From Bryopsis sp. KO-2023 (lineage: Eukaryota; Chlorophyta; Ulvophyceae; Bryopsidales; Bryopsidaceae), in the NCBI GenBank assembly GCA_030272585.1, contig BSYQ01000007.1, positions 3,166,001 to 3,230,000 on the forward strand: a DNA stretch of 64,000 bases, given 5' to 3'. Positions 31,803 to 41,541 of this stretch are shown one piece after another. Each line of letters opens with the position of its first letter. Position 1 is the first letter of the stretch. A model generated the notes under the pieces. It saw only the letters and a list, made by a program, of their open reading frames with translations. It made no database searches and was not told where the DNA came from. The position numbers were made by a program, and so were the translations under genes.

Positions 31803-32175
31803 TGGGCTTGTAGCGACTGGTGGTGTTTGTTTTTCGTTGTTCTGGATGTTTCGTTTGATGGGGAAGTTGGTGTTCTTCGTTGTTTGCTTTGTTTGTTGGG
31901 CGCTCGCTCCGGGTTTCTGAGTTGGAAGCGACCGATTCTTGTGTTTGGTTTTATGTTTTGACGTTTGGGCTCTTTCTTGAGTTTCGATTGGGGATTTCTG
32001 GTTTCAGAGACGTTGGAACTTTTTTGTTTTAGGAGATTTTGTTCATTTAGGAGTTGATTACATTCAGAGGCTTTTGCCTTGCTTCGAACGTTGGGACACG
32101 ATTCACTCATGTATGTCGTTGCAACAGGGCGGTTTGCCCTACGCAACTTGTAATCCTTGTATCCTTGTATCCTTT

Positions 32176-33371
32176 CGGATGTACGTTTTGGGGAAGGTGC
32201 AGTATGCTGCGCCGGTTTGGGTGTTCTTTCTGACTCAGCAGCACAAGCGGGAGCTGAACGATCTGTTGGTGCGTTACCTAAAATCGGTGCTACGTCTTCC
32301 GACGAGGGCGCTGAAGAATTTCGTGTATTTGGAGTGTGGTGTTTTGCCGGTCACGTTTTATTTGTACCGGAACGCGTTGAAGTTTTGGAATCGCCTGATG
32401 CAATTGCCGGCGACGCATCCCACGCGGGCGATGCTGTTCTGGTTGCGTGGTCAGCCGGATTCTCGGCGTTCTTGGTGGGTTCAGTTTCGTGATATGGTGA
32501 GACGCTTTGTTCCACAGTTCGATGGGTTTGTGGAGGTGGACGTGGCGACCTGGGCGCGTGCCTATAAGGCAGATATTGTGGGTCAATTGCGTTCCCGACA
32601 TCCGCGTATCGTGGCGTATTATAATCGGTTCAAACCGACGTTTTGTTACACGAACGCGTTGTCTTCTTTTACGGATTTGGGTTTGCGTACGACTTGGGTG
32701 CGTTTTCGGGCTCGTCTTCACGGTTTGGCGATCGATGCTGTGGACTTGAGTGATAGAGACGTGCCTTTGAACGAGAGGTATTGTCCGTTTTGTTTGGCCG
32801 CTGGGGTTTCGACGCCTGAAAACGAGGTGCATTTTCTTTTTGCTTGTCCGCTTTATGTGCGGTTGCGTGTGAACTCGGTCGTGGAAGAGAGTCGTGGCTC
32901 TCTCTTTCGTTTGTTTAATTGTCCGGGGCAGGTTCGTGTGGCTGTTTATATTCGCCGGGCGCTCGCCTTGCGTAGGGAGTGGTTGGACGCTCGTTCGTAG
33001 TGGGCTTGTAGCGACTGGTGGTGTTTGTTTTTCGTTGTTCTGGATGTTTCGTTTGATGGGGAAGTTGGTGTTCTTCGTTGTTTGCTTTGTTTGTTGGGCG
33101 CTCGCTCCGGGTTTCTGAGTTGGAAGCGACCGATTCTTGTGTTTGGTTTTATGTTTTGACGTTTGGGCTCTTTCTTGAGTTTCGATTGGGGATTTCTGGT
33201 TTCAGAGACGTTGGAACTTTTTTGTTTTAGGAGATTTTGTTCATTTAGGAGTTGATTACATTCAGAGGCTTTTGCCTTGCTTCGAACGTTGGGACACGAT
33301 TCACTCATGTATGTCGTTGCAACAGGGCGGTTTGCCCTACGCAACTTGTAATCCTTGTATCCTTGTATCCT
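32176..33371 (+). mobile_element. LINE1-D, 5'-truncated, directly behind LINE1-C
   Basis: Starts at ATGTACGTTTTGG (the MYVLGKVQYAAPVW point of ORF2) right after the LINE1-C tail, with ORF2 end at 32998-33000, 3' UTR, hairpin and CCTTGTAT tail. No DIRS sequence separates C and D, which suggests a template jump or an insertion into the tail. Confidence 0.85.
32177..33000 (+). pseudogene. LINE1-D ORF2 C-terminal fragment
   Basis: About 275 codons from RMYVLGKVQYAAP to REWLDARS including the CCHC finger; catalytic RT blocks are missing. One residue differs in a conserved stretch (HGLAIDAVD where other copies have HGLEIDAVD). Confidence 0.8.
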
Positions 33372-33372
33372 T

Positions 33373-33530
33373 CGCAACATGTAATTTCTGTTTCTGTTTC
33401 TGTTTCAAAACAAATCAACTCAGAAGGACCAATAAAACAACGAACCCCAACAATCGAACTGCTGGCGTCTTGCACATCCAAAAACGAAACTGATGCATCC
33501 AAAGACTTCCGTACCATAACCCCAACACCC
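33373..33530. mobile_element. Two LINE2 scraps: 3' tip (+) and endonuclease piece (-)
   Basis: 33373-33406 is the very end of LINE2 (CGCAACATGTAAT and TTTCTG repeats, plus strand). 33407-33530 read on the minus strand gives GGVGVMVRKSLDASVSFL and GVRCFIGPSEL, which aligns with the LINE1 endonuclease segment GGVAVLVRNTVEAHVSFL. Both are too short to act. Confidence 0.65.
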
Positions 33531-33532
33531 CC

Positions 33533-33688
33533 AGAAACAAGGAAACAAGGAAACAAGGATTACAAGTTGCGTAGGGCAAACCGCCCTGTTGCAACGACAT
33601 AAATGAGTGAATCGTGTCCCAACGTTCGAAGCAAGGCAAAAGCCTCTGAATGTAATCAACTCCTAAATGAACAAAAACTCCTAAAACA
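33533..33688 (-). mobile_element. LINE1-E, 3' tip with (CCTTGTTT)n tail
   Basis: About 155 bases of LINE1 3' UTR plus hairpin in minus orientation. The tail unit differs from other copies (AAACAAGG on the plus strand), a third tail type for the same family. It ends against the LINE2 tail at 33689. Confidence 0.8.
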
Positions 33689-33818
33689 GAAACAGAAACA
33701 GAAACAGAAATTACATGTTGCGAAGGGCCAATCCGCCCTGTTGCAACCACATACAATGTCTCAGCCATGTCCAAAAGTCCACAGAAGATGAAGTCTCCAA
33801 TAAAACCCCAGTACAATC

Positions 33819-36756
33819 AGAAACAGAAACAGAAACAGAATTACAAGTTGCGTAGGGCAAACCGCCCTGTTGCAACGACATACATGAGTGAATTGTGTCC
33901 CAACGTTCGAAGCAAGGCAAAAGCCTCTGAATGTAATCAACTCCTAAATGAACAAAATCTCCTAAAACAAAAAAGTTCCAACGTCGCTGAAACCAGAAAT
34001 CCCCAATCGAAACTCAAGAAAGAGCCCAAACGTCAAAACATAAAACCAAACACAAGAATCGGTCGCTTCCAACTCAGAAACCCAGAGCGAGCGCCCAACA
34101 AACAAAGCAAACAACAAAGAACACCAACTTCCCCATCAAACGAAACATCCAGAACAACGAAAAACAAACACCACCAGTCGCGACAAGCCCACTACGAACG
34201 AGCGTCCAACCACTCCCTACGCAAGGCGAGCGCCCGGCGAATATAAACAGCCACACGAACCTGCCCCGGACAATTAAACAAACGAAACAGAGAGCCACGA
34301 CTCTCTTCCACGACCGAGTTCACACGCAACCGCACATAAAGCGGACAAGCAAAAAGAAAATGCACCTCGTTTTCAGGCGTCGAAACCCCAGCGGCCAAAC
34401 AAAACGGACAATACCTCTCGTTCAAAGGCACGTCTCTATCACTCAAGTCCACAGCATCGATCTCCAAACCGTGAAGACGAGCCCGAAAACGCACCCAAGT
34501 CGTACGCAAACCCAAATCCGTAAAAGAAGACAGCGCCTTCGTGTAACAAAACGTCGGTTTGAACCGATTGTAATACACCACGATACGCGGATGTCGAGAA
34601 CGCAACTGACCCACAATATCTGCCTTATAGGCACGCGCCCAGGTCGCCACGTCCACCTCCACAAACCCATCGAACTGTGGAACAAAGCGTCTCACCATAT
34701 CACGAAACTGGACCCACCAAGAACGCCGAGAATCCGGCTGACCACGCAACCAGAACAGCATCGCCCGCGTGGGATGCGTCGCCGGCAATTGCATCAGGCG
34801 ATTCCAAAACTTCAACGCGTTCCGGTACAAATAAAACGTGACCGGCAAAACACCACACTCCAAATACACGAAATTCTTCAGCGCCCTCGTCGGAAGACGT
34901 AGCACCGATTTTAGGTAACGCACCAACAGATCGTTCAGCTCCCGCTTGTGCTGCTGAGTCAGAAAGAACACCCAAACCGGCGCAGCATACTGCACCTTCC
35001 CCAAAACGTACATCTTGAAGAGAGCCACCAGAGTCCGTGGATCCCTCAAACCGATCTCAAACGCCCTCGCACGCAAACGCCCAACAGCCACGTTGCCCGC
35101 ACACAACACCTTTGAAATATGCTCCCGAAACACGTTGACGTCCCCAGGCCCATCGTAAAACACCACACCCAAATACTTGAGCGTGCGCTGCAACGGCACA
35201 TCGTGTCCACCAAACGAAACCGAAGTACGCGACCCCGGGTTCACCGCAAGCACCTCCGTCTTCTCATGGTTCGTCTTGATATGCCAGTCTTGCTCAAACC
35301 GAAGCGTCAAGTCGCCCACCGCCTGCACACCTTCCTCATCACGCAAAGGCACCAGAGTGTCGTCCGCAAAGATCATCGCGACGATCTTCACCAGGTCAAA
35401 AACAACTCGTTCCAAGTCCAGTCGCTCCAAGAGAAGAGGAAAGTTATCATGGTAACAAGTATACAACAGAGGACTGAAAGGGCAGCCTTGTCGCACACCA
35501 CGGCGCATCTCAAACGAGCGCGAACAGCCACGAGTCCCCCTAACCACCGCCGAGGAGTTCTGATACATGTACCTCACAAGTTCAATCAGCCAAGGATGCA
35601 GGCCCATACGTCGCAAGTGCAACCACAAGCGATCGTGATGCACACTGTCGTAAGCTTTCGCCAAATCTATCGACAGCAAAAACAACAAGTTCCCAGTCTT
35701 CTTCGCCCAGAAAATGAGACCCCACGCCAGCAAAATCCAAGTCACCGTTTCACAGCCCCTCCGAAAACCGGCCTGAGTGGGATGACGAACAGGGTCCAAC
35801 ACAGGTGCGACGCGCTCCATCAACGTATAAACAAACAGTTTGTACCACACCGTACAGAGCATGATCGGACGATAACGAATGGGATCCGAACGATGTCCAC
35901 GGTTCTTGTAAATGGGGCGCACCATACCAAACAGCCAGCTCCGAGGAACACGTCTCTCGCGAAGGCATCGATTAAAGAGAGCGAGCAGCAACGGAAGCCA
36001 AGCCTCCTGCAACCCCTGTCCCTTGAAGAACGCCGGCGTCCACGAATCCGCACCAGCACACGTCCCCAGTTTCAACTTTCTCACCGCCTGCTTGACCTCC
36101 ACGTCAGTAAAAGGCGTCACAAGGTCGTCACGTCCCAACACATCGCTCCTGATATCAACATGAGGCTCTGGATCATCCGTATCAAGAGAGGAGGCCTCGA
36201 AAAACTCCGTAAAGTGCTTGTGCCAATCGTCCAAAGTTACAGCATCAGAAGCACGCTTCTGCCTCGGAAACAAAGTGGAGTGAAAACGTTTGGAATCCTC
36301 CTTGAAGAGGCGCTGCATATAGTCACCATATCCCAGGTCGAACTGACGCTTCTCTCGAGCCAAAACAGCAAAATAGCGATTCCTCAATCTCCTCGCATCA
36401 ACAGCCAGATCAGGCGATTCGGGTCGCCGCAAATATGCCCTCCAAGCACGCCGGTACTCACGCAAAGCATCGATACACGCCTGATTATACCAAGGCTGCC
36501 GAGAAACGCGCCGAGCTGGAACAGATGAAGAGCGCTTCACCAACTGGGTAGTCACCACAGCCGAAACCGAACGAGCAACACAATCCACCGATGCTCCCGA
36601 ATCGATTCCTGAAAGCAAAGAATCACGATTGCATCGCAAAAACCGAGCCAATCGCTGCTGATCCCGTGCCGCCATACGATACCTTCCACGATCCACAGCC
36701 TGATCCCACACCTGAGAAAACGCAACAGTCAAAACAACAGCCCTGTGATCCGAAAT
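33819..36756 (-). mobile_element. LINE1-G, 5'-truncated in the endonuclease
   Basis: Minus-strand LINE1 with TTTCTG tail (33819-33841), hairpin, 3' UTR and ORF2 back to the EN motif SDHR. The right neighbour (36757 onward) and left neighbour (33818 leftward) are both LINE2 3' UTR, as expected for an insertion inside LINE2. The target duplication is weak (AATCA-like). Confidence 0.85.
34192..36756 (-). CDS. LINE1-G ORF2 (end of EN, full RT, CCHC)
   Basis: About 855 codons are open from ISDHRAVVLTVAFSQVWDQ to REWLDARS. All RT motifs are present (QAGFRRG, IDLAKAYDSV, GVRQGCPFSPLL, FADD) and the CPFC...H...C finger is complete. Only the last EN block (SDHR, the catalytic Asp-His) remains. The frame also runs a few codons into flanking LINE2 sequence, which is not part of the gene. 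Confidence 0.85.
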   Translation of the reverse strand: MSDHRAVVLTVAFSQVWDQAVDRGRYRMAARDQQRLARFLRCNRDSLLSGIDSGASVDCVARSVSAVVTTQLVKRSSSVPARRVSRQPWYNQACIDALREYRRAWRAYLRRPESPDLAVDARRLRNRYFAVLAREKRQFDLGYGDYMQRLFKEDSKRFHSTLFPRQKRASDAVTLDDWHKHFTEFFEASSLDTDDPEPHVDIRSDVLGRDDLVTPFTDVEVKQAVRKLKLGTCAGADSWTPAFFKGQGLQEAWLPLLLALFNRCLRERRVPRSWLFGMVRPIYKNRGHRSDPIRYRPIMLCTVWYKLFVYTLMERVAPVLDPVRHPTQAGFRRGCETVTWILLAWGLIFWAKKTGNLLFLLSIDLAKAYDSVHHDRLWLHLRRMGLHPWLIELVRYMYQNSSAVVRGTRGCSRSFEMRRGVRQGCPFSPLLYTCYHDNFPLLLERLDLERVVFDLVKIVAMIFADDTLVPLRDEEGVQAVGDLTLRFEQDWHIKTNHEKTEVLAVNPGSRTSVSFGGHDVPLQRTLKYLGVVFYDGPGDVNVFREHISKVLCAGNVAVGRLRARAFEIGLRDPRTLVALFKMYVLGKVQYAAPVWVFFLTQQHKRELNDLLVRYLKSVLRLPTRALKNFVYLECGVLPVTFYLYRNALKFWNRLMQLPATHPTRAMLFWLRGQPDSRRSWWVQFRDMVRRFVPQFDGFVEVDVATWARAYKADIVGQLRSRHPRIVVYYNRFKPTFCYTKALSSFTDLGLRTTWVRFRARLHGLEIDAVDLSDRDVPLNERYCPFCLAAGVSTPENEVHFLFACPLYVRLRVNSVVEESRGSLFRLFNCPGQVRVAVYIRRALALRREWLDARS

Positions 36757-37287
36757 CAACGAGAGACCCATCACTAAGGAATCAATGGATCAGAAAGTAT
36801 TGCCAAAAAACGTTCCCAAGAAAAAGAAACCCGGAACACCAAGCAACAACCAAAAGGAGAGCGAAAACTACTGTGAAACGCCCACCACAAACGACCAACA
36901 AACAAAACGAAACAAACAAACACAAAACAAACAAACAAAAACCACGTCACGGCTGAGCCTCAAGCCACTGAGCTCGAAAATCCAACGCCCGACGAAGGTA
37001 AACAGCCACCCGATACTGACCCGGCAAATTGAACAAACGACGCAACGAAAACCCCGATTCAGACACAACCGATCCCACACGCAAACCAGAATACAACGGA
37101 CAAAAGAACAGGAAATGCCGCTCGTTCTCAGCCGTCCTGTTGCCTTGCGACAAACAATAAGGACAGAAACGCTCGTGCAAAGGCACATCCCTCCGTAGCA
37201 GATCCGCCACGTCGATCTCCAAACCGTGCAAACGCGCACGAAAACGCACCCACACCGTCCGCAGCCCCACATCCTCGAAAGAAGACA
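36757..37287 (-). pseudogene. LINE2 ORF2 C-terminus and 3' UTR
   Basis: Minus frame 37287-36947 reads SSFEDVGLRTVWVRFRARLHGLEIDVADLL, then a CCHC finger (CPYCLSQG...ERHFLFFCPLY) and FRAQWLEAQP before the stop. It aligns throughout with LINE1 but is clearly diverged, so LINE2 is a sister family. 36757-36946 is A-rich 3' UTR cut by LINE1-G. Confidence 0.8.
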
Positions 37288-38237
37288 AGGATACAAGGAT
37301 ACAAGGATTACAAGTTGCGTAGGGCAAACCGCCCTGTTGCAACGACATACATGAGTGAATCGTGTCCCAACGTTCGAAGCAAGGCAAAAGCCTCTGAATG
37401 TAATCAACTCCTAAATGAACAAAATCTCCTAAAACAAAAAAGTTCCAACGTCTCTGAAACCAGAAATCCCCAATCGAAACTCAAGAAAGAGCCCAAACGT
37501 CAAAACATAAAACCAAACACAAGAATCGGTCGCTTCCAACTCAGAAACCCGGAGCGAGCGCCCAACAAACAAAGCAAACAACGAAGAACACCAACTTCCC
37601 CATCAAACGAAACATCCAGAACAACGAAAAACAAACACCACCAGTCGCTACAAGCCCACTACGAACGAGCGTCCAACCACTCCCTACGCAAGGCGAGCGC
37701 CCGGCGAATATAAACAGCCACACGAACCTGCCCCGGACAATTAAACAAACGAAATAGAGAGCCACGACTCTCTTCCACGACCGAGTTCACACGCAACCGC
37801 ACATAAAGCGGACAAGCAAAAAGAAAATGCACCTCGTTTTCAGGCGTCGAAACCCCAGCGGCCAAACAAAACGGACAATACCTCTCGTTCAAAGGCACGT
37901 CTCTATCACTCAAGTCCACAGCATCGATCTCCAAACCGTGAAGACGAGCCCGAAAACGCACCCAAGTCGTACGCAAACCCAAATCCGTAAAAGAAGACAA
38001 CGCGTTCGTGTAACAAAACGTCGGTTTGAACCGATTATAATACGCCACGATACGCGGATGTCGGGAACGCAATTGACCCACAATATCTGCCTTATAGGCA
38101 CGCGCCCAGGTCGCCACGTCCACCTCCACAAACCCATCGAACTGTGGAACAAAGCGTCTCACCATATCACGAAACTGAACCCACCAAGAACGCCGAGAAT
38201 CCGGCTGACCACGCAACCAGAACAGCATCGCCCGCGT
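37288..38237 (-). mobile_element. LINE1-H, 5'-truncated, with target duplication
   Basis: Minus-strand LINE1 3' copy with CCTTGTAT tail at the left end. AAAGAAGAC is found on both sides (just before 37288 and from 38238), and LINE2 coding sequence ...YSRALSSF / SSFEDVGL... continues across it. It carries about 190 codons of the ORF2 end (38228-37659), without RT motifs. Confidence 0.88.
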
Positions 38238-38434
38238 GGGAAAGAAGACAGCGCTCTCGAGTAGCCGAACACCGGCTTGAACACGTTGTAAAACGCAACA
38301 ATACGAGGATGTCCCGAACGAAGACGAGCCACAATGTCCGCCTTATACGCCGCGGTCCACGACGCAAGGTCCACTTCTCCAGATCCATCGAATCCAGGAG
38401 CAAATCGGCGCACCATATCCTTGAACAAAACCCA
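38238..38434 (-). pseudogene. LINE2 ORF2 middle piece
   Basis: Minus frame reads WVLFKDMVRRFAPGFDG, EVDLASWTAAYKADIVARL and AFYNVFKPVFGYSRALSSF, aligning with LINE1 WVQFRDMVRRFVPQFDG and downstream. It lies between the H and I insertions and joins LINE2 pieces on both sides. Confidence 0.8.
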
Positions 38435-39047
38435 GACGTGCCTTTGAACGAGAGGTATTGTCCGTTTTGTTTGGCCGCTGGGGTTTCGACGCCTGAAAAC
38501 GAGGTGCATTTTCTTTTTGCTTGTCCGCTTTATGTGCGGTTGCGTGTGAACTCGGTCGTGGAAGAGAGTCGTGGCTCTCTATTTCGTTTGTTTAATTGTC
38601 CGGGGCAGGTTCGTGTGGCTGTTTATATTCGCCGGGCGCTCGCCTTGCGTAGGGAGTGGTTGGACGCTCGTTCGTAGTGGGCTTGTAGCGACTGGTGGTG
38701 TTTGTTTTTCGTTGTTCTGGATGTTTCGTTTGATGGGGAAGTTGGTGTTCTTCGTTGTTTGCTTTGTTTGTTGGGCGCTCGCTCCGGGTTTCTGAGTTGG
38801 AAGCGACCGATTCTTGTGTTTGGTTTTATGTTTTGACGTTTGGGCTCTTTCTTGAGTTTCGATTGGGATTTCTGGTTTCAGAGACGTTGGAACTTTTTTG
38901 TTTTAGGAGATTTTGTTCATTTAGGAGTTGATTACATTCAGAGGCTTTTGCCTTGCTTCGAACGTTGGGACACGATTCACTCATGTATGTCGTTGCAACA
39001 GGGCGGTTTGCCCTACGCAACTTGTAATCCTTGTATCCTTGTATCCT
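38435..39047 (+). mobile_element. LINE1-I, short 3' copy, with target duplication
   Basis: Plus-strand LINE1 from the DVPLNERYCPFC point of ORF2 to the CCTTGTAT tail (ORF2 stop at 38675-38677). CAAAACCCA flanks it on the left (ending about 38433) and right (39049-39057). It is opposite in orientation to LINE1-H and its LINE2 host. Confidence 0.88.
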
Positions 39048-39163
39048 TGCAAAACCCACCAAGAGCGCTGAGAGACCGTGGCTTCCGATTGGAGCCAAAC
39101 GAAAAAGTTCCAACGTCTCTGAAACCAGAAATCCCCAATCGAAACTCAAGAAAGAGCCCAAAC
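39048..39163 (-). pseudogene. LINE2 ORF2 piece joined to a LINE1 3'-UTR filler
   Basis: 39048-39103 on the minus strand encodes VWLQSEATVSQRSWWVL, continuing the LINE2 piece at 38434. 39104-39163 is 60 bases identical in type to the LINE1 3' UTR (minus), and the LINE2 endonuclease start follows. The filler sits exactly at the LINE2 deletion joint. Confidence 0.7.
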
Positions 39164-39387
39164 GAAACCAGAAACCAGAAACCCCCAGACCGTCGACGTA
39201 CCCCCTGACGTGACCGTAACAAAACAGAAAAATCCGAAAACCGTTCATAAAACGCCTCATCCCCAATCTCTTGCAAAAACAAAATATCAACCTGGTCTAA
39301 AACATCTTCGAAAAAACAACCCTTCCAATCAGCCGCCGCCCGGACATTCCAAGTCCCCACCCTCAGGAACACCGAACGGCGGCACCC
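39164..39387 (-). pseudogene. LINE2 ORF2 start (endonuclease), truncated
   Basis: In the same frame as ORF1 and directly after its TAG (39388-39390): FLRVGTWNVRAAADWKG, DQVDILFLQEIGDEAFYERF and RRRSGG, the first catalytic blocks (N of TWN, E of QEIG) of an apurinic-type LINE endonuclease. There is no ATG between the stop and TWN. It is cut at the deletion joint near 39163. Confidence 0.8.
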
Positions 39388-40602
39388 CTAGTTACCACCC
39401 GAGGTGGAAACCAACGCCATAGACGAACCTGGTGGTGGCATGGAAGAAGCGGGAGCCGGCGCAGAATGACGAGCGCGAACAGGGCCATAAACAAGGTCAT
39501 TGAGAGCGCTCTGGTCCATAAAGAGAGAACGCCAACGTGTGTCCTGTGCCAGCAAACCAACGGGCAGTGGTGCACCCGAGACCGGAACCACGAACAATTT
39601 CTCCTCAGCGAAAAAAGCCCGTGATATCCTCGAATTCGCCTTGCGCGACTCATCCCAAGCAAGGTGATGCACAGGCATCAACTCCCGACGCAGTTGAAGC
39701 TGACGCTGAGTCAAGTCCCTCCTGACCACCAACCCAGAAGGAAGGCCGTGACCAGATTGCACCAACATCTTGATGTCCCTACGGCTCTCCCACAGACGTT
39801 CGGCCGCAAGGTCCAACTTGAAGCGCACGAGCACCATTCGTGCACGGCCAGAAGTGGACGATCCCAATCGCGACACAAACGAGACTTGGGAGGACCAAGA
39901 GTCCGTCGTCACTGCAGTCTCGTCCTGTAACTCCCGTTGAAGGTTGTCCAACAAAGTTTTGATCGATTCCCGCAACGCAGGTCCACGTTCCCCAGGGCCT
40001 TCCTCAATGCCCGCAAAGATCAGATTCTTCCGCTTCGACTGTTTGGCCACCTCATCCGCAAGAGAACTCAGGCGGTCATCCAAGGTACCAATGGCCCGTT
40101 TCACCTCTTCCGTAGAGCCAGCATCCGGGGGGGATTGTTCTAATTTGTCGAGACGAGCCTCCAAAGCCTGAAAACGGCTATCAGTAGTGTGCCGCAACTG
40201 ATTGAGATCCGTCACACACTCATTCACCTGCGACGTCAACCGCTCCAGGTTCGCAATACCTCGCACCAGCGAAACCAATACCTTTTGAATCCCCACCAAG
40301 CTCTCACGCAAGTATTCACCATTCAGAGGCCTCGTGGAAACATTGGATTGTAAGAATGCAACATCCTCATCATCCAAACACAAGCCGGAGCGGCTACGGG
40401 GCCGCGGGGTACCCGGTAAGGAACCGCCATCAGCAGCAGGCGCATCAGCAGCCCGACGCTTATCACGTGCGATCCCTTCCATATCGCCAGCAGCTGTCTC
40501 ACGAGATGCACCTTCCAGCGACAGAACAGGCCTGCCACCATGCTGAATGAGAGCCTCACGCACACGACGCTGACCCTCTGAAGCGTCCTGAGATCCGGAC
40601 AT
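39388..40602 (-). CDS. LINE2 ORF1 protein
   Basis: ATG at 40602 (MSGSQDASEGQ), 404 residues, intact. A basic/proline N-terminus with an NLS-like DKRRAAD is followed by a long coiled coil (ESLVGIQKVLVSLVRGIANL, RFQALEARLDKLEQ, IGTLDDRLSSLADEV) and an L1-ORF1-type RRM segment RKNLIFAGIEEGPGERGPAL, then a basic C-terminal domain (RRDLTQRQLQLRRELMPVHHL). Family role: RNA-binding trimer of L1-type LINEs. It aligns along its length with LINE1 ORF1 (45153-46316). Confidence 0.85.
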   Translation of the reverse strand: MSGSQDASEGQRRVREALIQHGGRPVLSLEGASRETAAGDMEGIARDKRRAADAPAADGGSLPGTPRPRSRSGLCLDDEDVAFLQSNVSTRPLNGEYLRESLVGIQKVLVSLVRGIANLERLTSQVNECVTDLNQLRHTTDSRFQALEARLDKLEQSPPDAGSTEEVKRAIGTLDDRLSSLADEVAKQSKRKNLIFAGIEEGPGERGPALRESIKTLLDNLQRELQDETAVTTDSWSSQVSFVSRLGSSTSGRARMVLVRFKLDLAAERLWESRRDIKMLVQSGHGLPSGLVVRRDLTQRQLQLRRELMPVHHLAWDESRKANSRISRAFFAEEKLFVVPVSGAPLPVGLLAQDTRWRSLFMDQSALNDLVYGPVRARHSAPAPASSMPPPGSSMALVSTSGGN

Positions 40603-40724
40603 ATCACTCCAAAAACGGTGAAGAACGCCAAACGAAAAGATGGTGACCAGAACGCCCGTGAATGTCCAATGCAAGGAAAGTCGTCAGCAAGGATATACCC
40701 CGAGCAAGGATACACCCTGCAAGT

Positions 40725-40812
40725 AAAACCAGCTGCAAGGTTACACCCTGCAAGGTTACACCCTGCAAGGTTACACCCTGCAAGCTTATACCCTGCAAGC
40801 TTACACCCTGCT
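40725..40812 (-). repeat. 15-bp repeats in LINE2 5' UTR
   Basis: About five units on the minus strand of the type GTAACCTTGCAGGGT and GTAAGCTTGCAGGGT, the same unit as in the LINE1 5' UTR. LINE2 otherwise differs strongly from LINE1, so this is a shared regulatory-looking element. Confidence 0.85.
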
Positions 40813-40817
40813 CGGCG

Positions 40818-41541
40818 CCGTTTGGAATCGGCAGGGGCGTTCGTCAGGGCTGTCCGTTCAGTCCGCTGCTTTTCACGTTATATCATGACAACTTGCCGCG
40901 GCTGCTGGAGGGGGCGCAGGTTAGCCACATCGTTCTGGGTTTGGCGATCATTGTGGCGCTCATCTTTGCGGACGACACGCTGGTGCCGTGCTCGTCTGTG
41001 GAGGATGTCTCGGCTGTTGGTGATGTGCTGGGGCAGTATGAGCACGATTGGGGAGTGAAGACGAATCTGGAGAAGACGGAAGGGATGGTGGTGAATGCGC
41101 GGGGGCTCACGACTGTGTCTCTCAACGGTGTGGATGTGGAGCTGCAATCGACGATGAAATATTTGGGAGTTTTCTTCAAGGATGGTCCGGGCAACGTGAA
41201 CGTGTTTGGAAATCATATCGACAGGACTCTGCAAAACGGACAGGCGGCGGTGGGGCGCTTGTTGGCTCGATCCGGGGATCTGGGGCTTCGCGATCCGAAG
41301 ACGCTTCTGTCTCTGTTTCGCATGTATGTTTTGGGGAAGGTTCAGTATGCGGCGCCAGTTTGGTGCTTCTTCTTGACTCAGGCGCACAAGGATGCGTTCA
41401 ACGGTTTGCAGATTCGTTTTCTGAAGCGGGTGTTGCGGCTTCCCGTGAGGACGCTTCGCAATGTGGTGTATTTGGAGATGGGTGCTCTGCCGATCCTCTA
41501 CTACTTCAACAAGAACGCGGTTCGGTTTTGGAATCGTATGA
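40818..41541 (+). pseudogene. LINE2 RT fragment, plus strand
   Basis: Reads FGIGRGVRQGCPFSPLLFTLYHDN, catalytic ALIFADDTLV, VVNARGLTTVSLNG, MKYLGVFFKDGPG, MYVLGKVQYAAPVWCFF and VRFWNRM, then is cut by the DIRS end at 41542. It lies head to head with the minus-strand LINE2 5' UTR (junction about 40815). Upstream RT and EN are missing. Confidence 0.82.

Larger units (their letters stand above)
27728..32172 (+). mobile_element. LINE1-C with internal deletion fusing ORF1 and ORF2
   Basis: Aligns with LINE1-J from CCTGTCCTTTCACGG (J position about 44687) to the (CCTTGTAT)n tail. It lacks J's 20-bp array and the segment J 45892-46735. The 5' UTR keeps eight or so 15-bp units (27880-28020). Confidence 0.88.
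33689..40815 (-). mobile_element. LINE2 copy with both ends, internally deleted and split three times
   Basis: Reading leftward from 40815: 15-bp 5'-UTR repeats, ORF1, start of ORF2 endonuclease, a deletion, the ORF2 C-terminus, 3' UTR and, beyond LINE1-G, the 3' hairpin and TTTCTG tail at 33689. Foreign pieces: LINE1-I (38435-39047, plus), LINE1-H (37288-38237, minus), LINE1-G (33819-36756, minus) and a 60-bp LINE1 3'-UTR filler (39104-39163). Coding sequence continues across the H and I sites when the insertions are removed. Confidence 0.75.
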
